Shown here one piece after another: positions 61,215 through 64,000 of a stretch of DNA of 64,000 nucleotides. Under the pieces are notes generated by a model. The model saw nothing but the letters and a program-made list of their open reading frames with translations. It was not told the DNA's origin and made no database searches. The position numbers were made by a program, and so were the translations under genes. This DNA is from Bryobacterales bacterium (GTDB lineage: Bacteria; Acidobacteriota; Terriglobia; Bryobacterales; Bryobacteraceae), in contig JADJWL010000002.1 in assembly GCA_016716385.1 (NCBI GenBank), forward strand, positions 434,001 to 498,000, given 5' to 3'. Positions within the stretch are counted from its first letter, which is position 1. Every line of letters starts with the position of its first letter.

Positions 61215-62633
61215 ATGAAACGCATCGTCATCGACCCCGTCACGCGGATCGAAGGCCACTCGAAGATCACGATCCACCTCGACGAGACCGGCGCCGTCGC
61301 TCACGCGCAGTTCCATGTGACCCAGTTCCGAGGATTCGAGAAGCTCTGCGAGGGCCGGCCGTTCCACGAGATGCCGTCGCTGATGGCGCGCATCTGCGGC
61401 ATCTGCCCCGTCAGCCACCTGGTGGCCTCGGCCAAAGCCTGCGACGAACTGCTCGCCGTGCGCATCCCGCGAGTCGCGGCCGACCTCCGGCGCATTCTGA
61501 ACCTGGCCCAGCTCGTTCAGTCGCATGCGCTGTCCTTCTTCCACCTGTCGAGCCCAGACCTGCTGCTGGGCATGGACGCCGATCCGGCGCAGCGAAACCT
61601 GTTCGGAGTCCTCCAGGCGAACCCGCAACTCGGCCGCGACGGCATCCGCCTGCGGCAGTTCGGCCAGCAGGTGATCGAGTGGATGGCGGGCAAGCGGATT
61701 CATCCCGCTTGGGTGGTCCCCGGCGGCGTCAGCCATCCGCTGGAACCCGAGGTACGGGATCGCATCCTGGCCGCCATCCCGGAGGTCCGCGAGATCGCCC
61801 TGCGGACACTGGCGTGGTTCAAGCCGAAGATCGAGGACTTCCGCCAGGAGATCCGCGTCTTTGCCAACTTCCCGAGTCTGTTCCTCGGCCTCGTGGACCG
61901 CGACGGCAGACTGGAGCACTATGACGGGCAACTGCGGCTGTCGGACTCGGCGGGCAAGATCGTTACTGGCGCGCTCGACCCCGCGCGGTACGGCGACTAC
62001 ATTGGAGAGGCAGTCGAGCCGTGGAGCTACCTGAAGTCGGCGTATTACAAACCGGCGGGCTATCCGGCGGGCCTGTATCGCGTCGGCCCGCTGGCGCGCC
62101 TGAACCTGTGCGACGGCTGCGGCACGCCGCTCGCCGACCAGGAGTGGAGTGAGTTCCGCGACCTCGAGCGCGGCGCGGTCCTCAGTTCCTTCCACTATCA
62201 CTACGCGCGTCTTGTCGAGGTGCTCTACGGCATCGAAAAGATCGAAGCCCTGCTGCTCGATCCGGAGATTCTCGACCGGCGCGTCCGTGCCGTGGCCGAG
62301 CCGAACGCAGCCGAAGGCATCGGCATCTCCGAAGCGCCGCGCGGCATGCTGCTGCACCACTACAGGATCGACGCGCAGGGCCTGATTACCTATGCCAACC
62401 TGATCATCGCCACCGGCCACAACAACCTGGCGATGAACCGCGGAATCCTTCAGGCGGCACGGCACTTCGTGACGGATGGAGCGCTGTCGGAGACTGCGCT
62501 GAACCGGGTCGAGGCGGTGATCCGCGCCTTCGACCCGTGCCTGAGCTGTTCCACACATGCCCTCGGCGAGATGCGGCTGGAAATCGACCTGCTCGCCGCC
62601 GACGGCGGCCTCCTCGACCGGGTACGACGATGA
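61215..62633 (+). CDS. hoxH: NiFe hydrogenase large subunit HoxH
   Basis: 472 residues. Both nickel-binding motifs are intact: RICGICPVSH (L1, ~residues 59-68) near the N-terminus and DPCLSCSTH (L2) near the C-terminus, followed by 23 residues (ALGEMRLEIDL...) that the maturation protease would remove after the His. DPVTRIEGHSKITIHLDETG is the usual start. Together with HoxEFUY it forms an NAD(H)-coupled, group 3d-type hydrogenase that can oxidise or evolve H2 in the cytosol. The stop overlaps the protease gene (ATGA). Confidence 0.95.
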   Translation: MKRIVIDPVTRIEGHSKITIHLDETGAVAHAQFHVTQFRGFEKLCEGRPFHEMPSLMARICGICPVSHLVASAKACDELLAVRIPRVAADLRRILNLAQLVQSHALSFFHLSSPDLLLGMDADPAQRNLFGVLQANPQLGRDGIRLRQFGQQVIEWMAGKRIHPAWVVPGGVSHPLEPEVRDRILAAIPEVREIALRTLAWFKPKIEDFRQEIRVFANFPSLFLGLVDRDGRLEHYDGQLRLSDSAGKIVTGALDPARYGDYIGEAVEPWSYLKSAYYKPAGYPAGLYRVGPLARLNLCDGCGTPLADQEWSEFRDLERGAVLSSFHYHYARLVEVLYGIEKIEALLLDPEILDRRVRAVAEPNAAEGIGISEAPRGMLLHHYRIDAQGLITYANLIIATGHNNLAMNRGILQAARHFVTDGALSETALNRVEAVIRAFDPCLSCSTHALGEMRLEIDLLAADGGLLDRVRR

Positions 62634-63094
62634 TGATCCCGAATCTTCTGATCGGATATGGAAATCCTCTGCGCCAGGACGATGGCGTGGGCGTGCAGGC
62701 GGCCTATCGCCTGGCCGGCGAGATGAGCCGGACGCTGGCGGTCCACCAGTTGACGCCGGAGCTGGCCGAAGCCGTGAGCCGCGCGGAGGTGGTGCTGTTC
62801 GTCGACGCCAGCCGCTCGCTGGGACCGGGAGAATTCGAAGTGCGCGCGGTCGAGCCATCGTCAGAAGACGTGGATTCGCACCACCTGACGCCCGGCTCTT
62901 TGCTCGCTCTTGCGCACTCGCTCTATGGGCACGCGCCGGCGGCGTTCCTGTTCACGATGGGGGGCAGCCAGTTCGGCTACGGTGAAGAGTTGTCCCCTGA
63001 AGTCGAAGAAGCGCTGCCCACGCTGCTCGGCGAGATTCGCAAACACGCCGCGCTGCGGCCGGAACGGAAAGCGTCGTACGCCCTGTTCGGGTGA
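62630..63094 (+). CDS. hoxW: Hydrogenase maturation protease (HoxW-like)
   Basis: 154 residues starting in an ATGA overlap with hoxH. The M52-type layout is clear: NLLIGYGNPLRQDDGVGVQAA with the first metal-binding acid, LFVDASRSLGPGEF with the second Asp, and DSHHLTPGSLLALA with the His. It cleaves the HoxH C-terminus after nickel insertion. The last gene of the operon. No hyp genes for cofactor assembly are in the window. Confidence 0.9.
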   Translation: MMIPNLLIGYGNPLRQDDGVGVQAAYRLAGEMSRTLAVHQLTPELAEAVSRAEVVLFVDASRSLGPGEFEVRAVEPSSEDVDSHHLTPGSLLALAHSLYGHAPAAFLFTMGGSQFGYGEELSPEVEEALPTLLGEIRKHAALRPERKASYALFG

Positions 63095-63146
63095 TGGGAG
63101 GAGTTCCAAGCAGTCTGAACGCAGACCGCATGACGGGGCAGCCGCA

Positions 63147-64000
63147 TCAATGGAAATTCTCAATCAACATCAGGTCGGTATCGCGGTAATCGAACTGCGC
63201 GCAGAGCATCCACCGGCCGTCCGAAGAGACAGTGAACCCTGGGGTGCGCAAGGGGATGGGGCGGCGCTGCACGCCGAGGTCGGTGTGCTGCCGCGTCGCG
63301 AACGAATAGTAGCGGACCGGCTTTGGCGTGTTCCCTGTCCCGGAGTTCACGTCCAGGTAATAGACACCGTCCTTGTGCAGTGACCAGTATCCCTGCGGGA
63401 CCGCTTCGAGAACCAGCATCTCCTCGCCGCCATCCGGAGGCACGCTCCATAACCCGAGTTCGTCCCGTGACTTGATGTAATAGACTTTGGAGGCGTCGAA
63501 CGACTCAAACGCTTCGAAGCCGCCCCCGCGCGTCACCTGGACCGCTTCCCCGCCCTCGGACGGCATTTTCCAGATCTGGTGCGACCCGGAACGATCCGAG
63601 CGGAAGTAGATCCACCGCCCGTCCCGCGACCAACTGGGACGCCCCTCTCGCGACTCCTCCGGCGTCAGACGCCTTGGTGGTCCGCCTTCCACAGTCGCCA
63701 CGTAGATGTCGCCGTTGCCCGTGGCCACCGAATCGAAAACGATGAACCGGCCGTCGGGAGACCAGCGCGGGGATCCCAGGTGTCCCGTGTTGAGCGAGGT
63801 CAACTGCTGCAGGCTGGCGCCCTCGGCATCGGAGATCCAGATCTCGTCCAGGCCGCCCTGGTCGGAGAGAAACGCGACCCGGCTGCCGTCCGGCGAATAC
63901 TGCGGGTTGGCGTCGAGACGCGTGGACGCCAGGAAGCGCGCCGGCGCGGGGCCCTGCTTGCGGTACTCGCCGAGCGCCATCCGCCAGATGTTGATGTCTT
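63147..64000 (-). CDS. PD40/TolB-like beta-propeller protein, 3' part
   Basis: The frame is open to the right edge, so the N-terminus lies outside the window. At least five WD40/PD40-type blades are visible, each with the S-P-D-G-x signature: NPQYSPDGSRVAFLSDQGGLDEIWI, SPRWSPDGRFIVFDS, RPSWSRDGRWIYFRSDRSGSHQIWKM, ... GLWSVPPDGGEEMLV, PGFTVSSDGRWMLC. In acidobacteria such propellers often follow a winged-helix (CadC-like) or Ser/Thr kinase N-terminus; that cannot be checked here. Product: probably a sensor or periplasmic protein. Confidence 0.8.
   Translation of the reverse strand, partial: DINIWRMALGEYRKQGPAPARFLASTRLDANPQYSPDGSRVAFLSDQGGLDEIWISDAEGASLQQLTSLNTGHLGSPRWSPDGRFIVFDSVATGNGDIYVATVEGGPPRRLTPEESREGRPSWSRDGRWIYFRSDRSGSHQIWKMPSEGGEAVQVTRGGGFEAFESFDASKVYYIKSRDELGLWSVPPDGGEEMLVLEAVPQGYWSLHKDGVYYLDVNSGTGNTPKPVRYYSFATRQHTDLGVQRRPIPLRTPGFTVSSDGRWMLCAQFDYRDTDLMLIENFH

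Noticed and set aside
61029..62858. 609-codon minus-strand open frame opposite hoxH
   Set aside because: Antisense of a hydrogenase large subunit with intact metal motifs; no own domain.

Overview
The window looks like a chromosomal segment of a soil acidobacterium of the Solibacter/Bryobacter type. This is inferred from gene content, with no marker gene to confirm it. The clues are high GC, three very long Oar-like TonB-dependent receptors with an N-terminal carboxypeptidase-regulatory-like domain, a DUF1501 plus planctomycete-type cytochrome (PSD1) pair, NIPSNAP and PmoA-family proteins, and several Tat- or lipoprotein-exported sugar enzymes. LptD shows that the cell has an outer membrane.

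Layout. 1-6.1 kb: end of a sulfatase, a cyclase and a phosphatase on the minus strand, then VOC, MFS, TPR and membrane-protein genes chained by 4-5 base overlaps. 6.3-15.8 kb: two convergent TonB-dependent receptors and LptD. 15.8-26.8 kb: an RDD membrane protein, a PGDH-like dehydrogenase, an MglA GTPase module with two roadblock proteins, a DUF4388 protein, a frameshifted proline-rich zinc-ribbon gene and a TPR protein, then NIPSNAP, PmoA and a GH88/105-like hydrolase preceded by a 36-residue lipoprotein.

26.85-35.5 kb: an integrated element of about 8.6 kb in tRNA-Arg(ACG), bounded by a perfect 45-bp duplication of the tRNA 3' part. It carries a tyrosine integrase, a zinc-finger protein, an excisionase-like protein, a ParB-like protein, a CHC2/Toprim primase, an AAA ATPase, an iteron-like cluster, a P27-type small terminase and an HK97-type major capsid protein. 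I see no large terminase, portal, protease or tail gene. It reads as a compact, capsid-encoding phage satellite and is the most interesting part of the window.

35.8-45 kb: a third TonB-dependent receptor ending in a strong terminator, then a Gfo/Idh/MocA oxidoreductase, a TIM-barrel isomerase, a cation antiporter, a DegT-like aminotransferase and an enolase-superfamily dehydratase. 45-50.8 kb: a co-directional operon with a UbiB/ABC1 kinase, a small alpha-helical protein, a degenerate UbiB paralogue, two START/SRPBCC proteins and a cyclic-nucleotide-binding protein. It faces a TonB-type protein. 52-57.3 kb: an SDR plus the DUF1501/PSD1 pair. 57.3-63.1 kb: an acetyltransferase and a complete hoxEFUYH plus protease cluster for an NAD-coupled NiFe hydrogenase. 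The window ends in a truncated beta-propeller protein.

All functions come from motif recognition by eye. No database search was possible.
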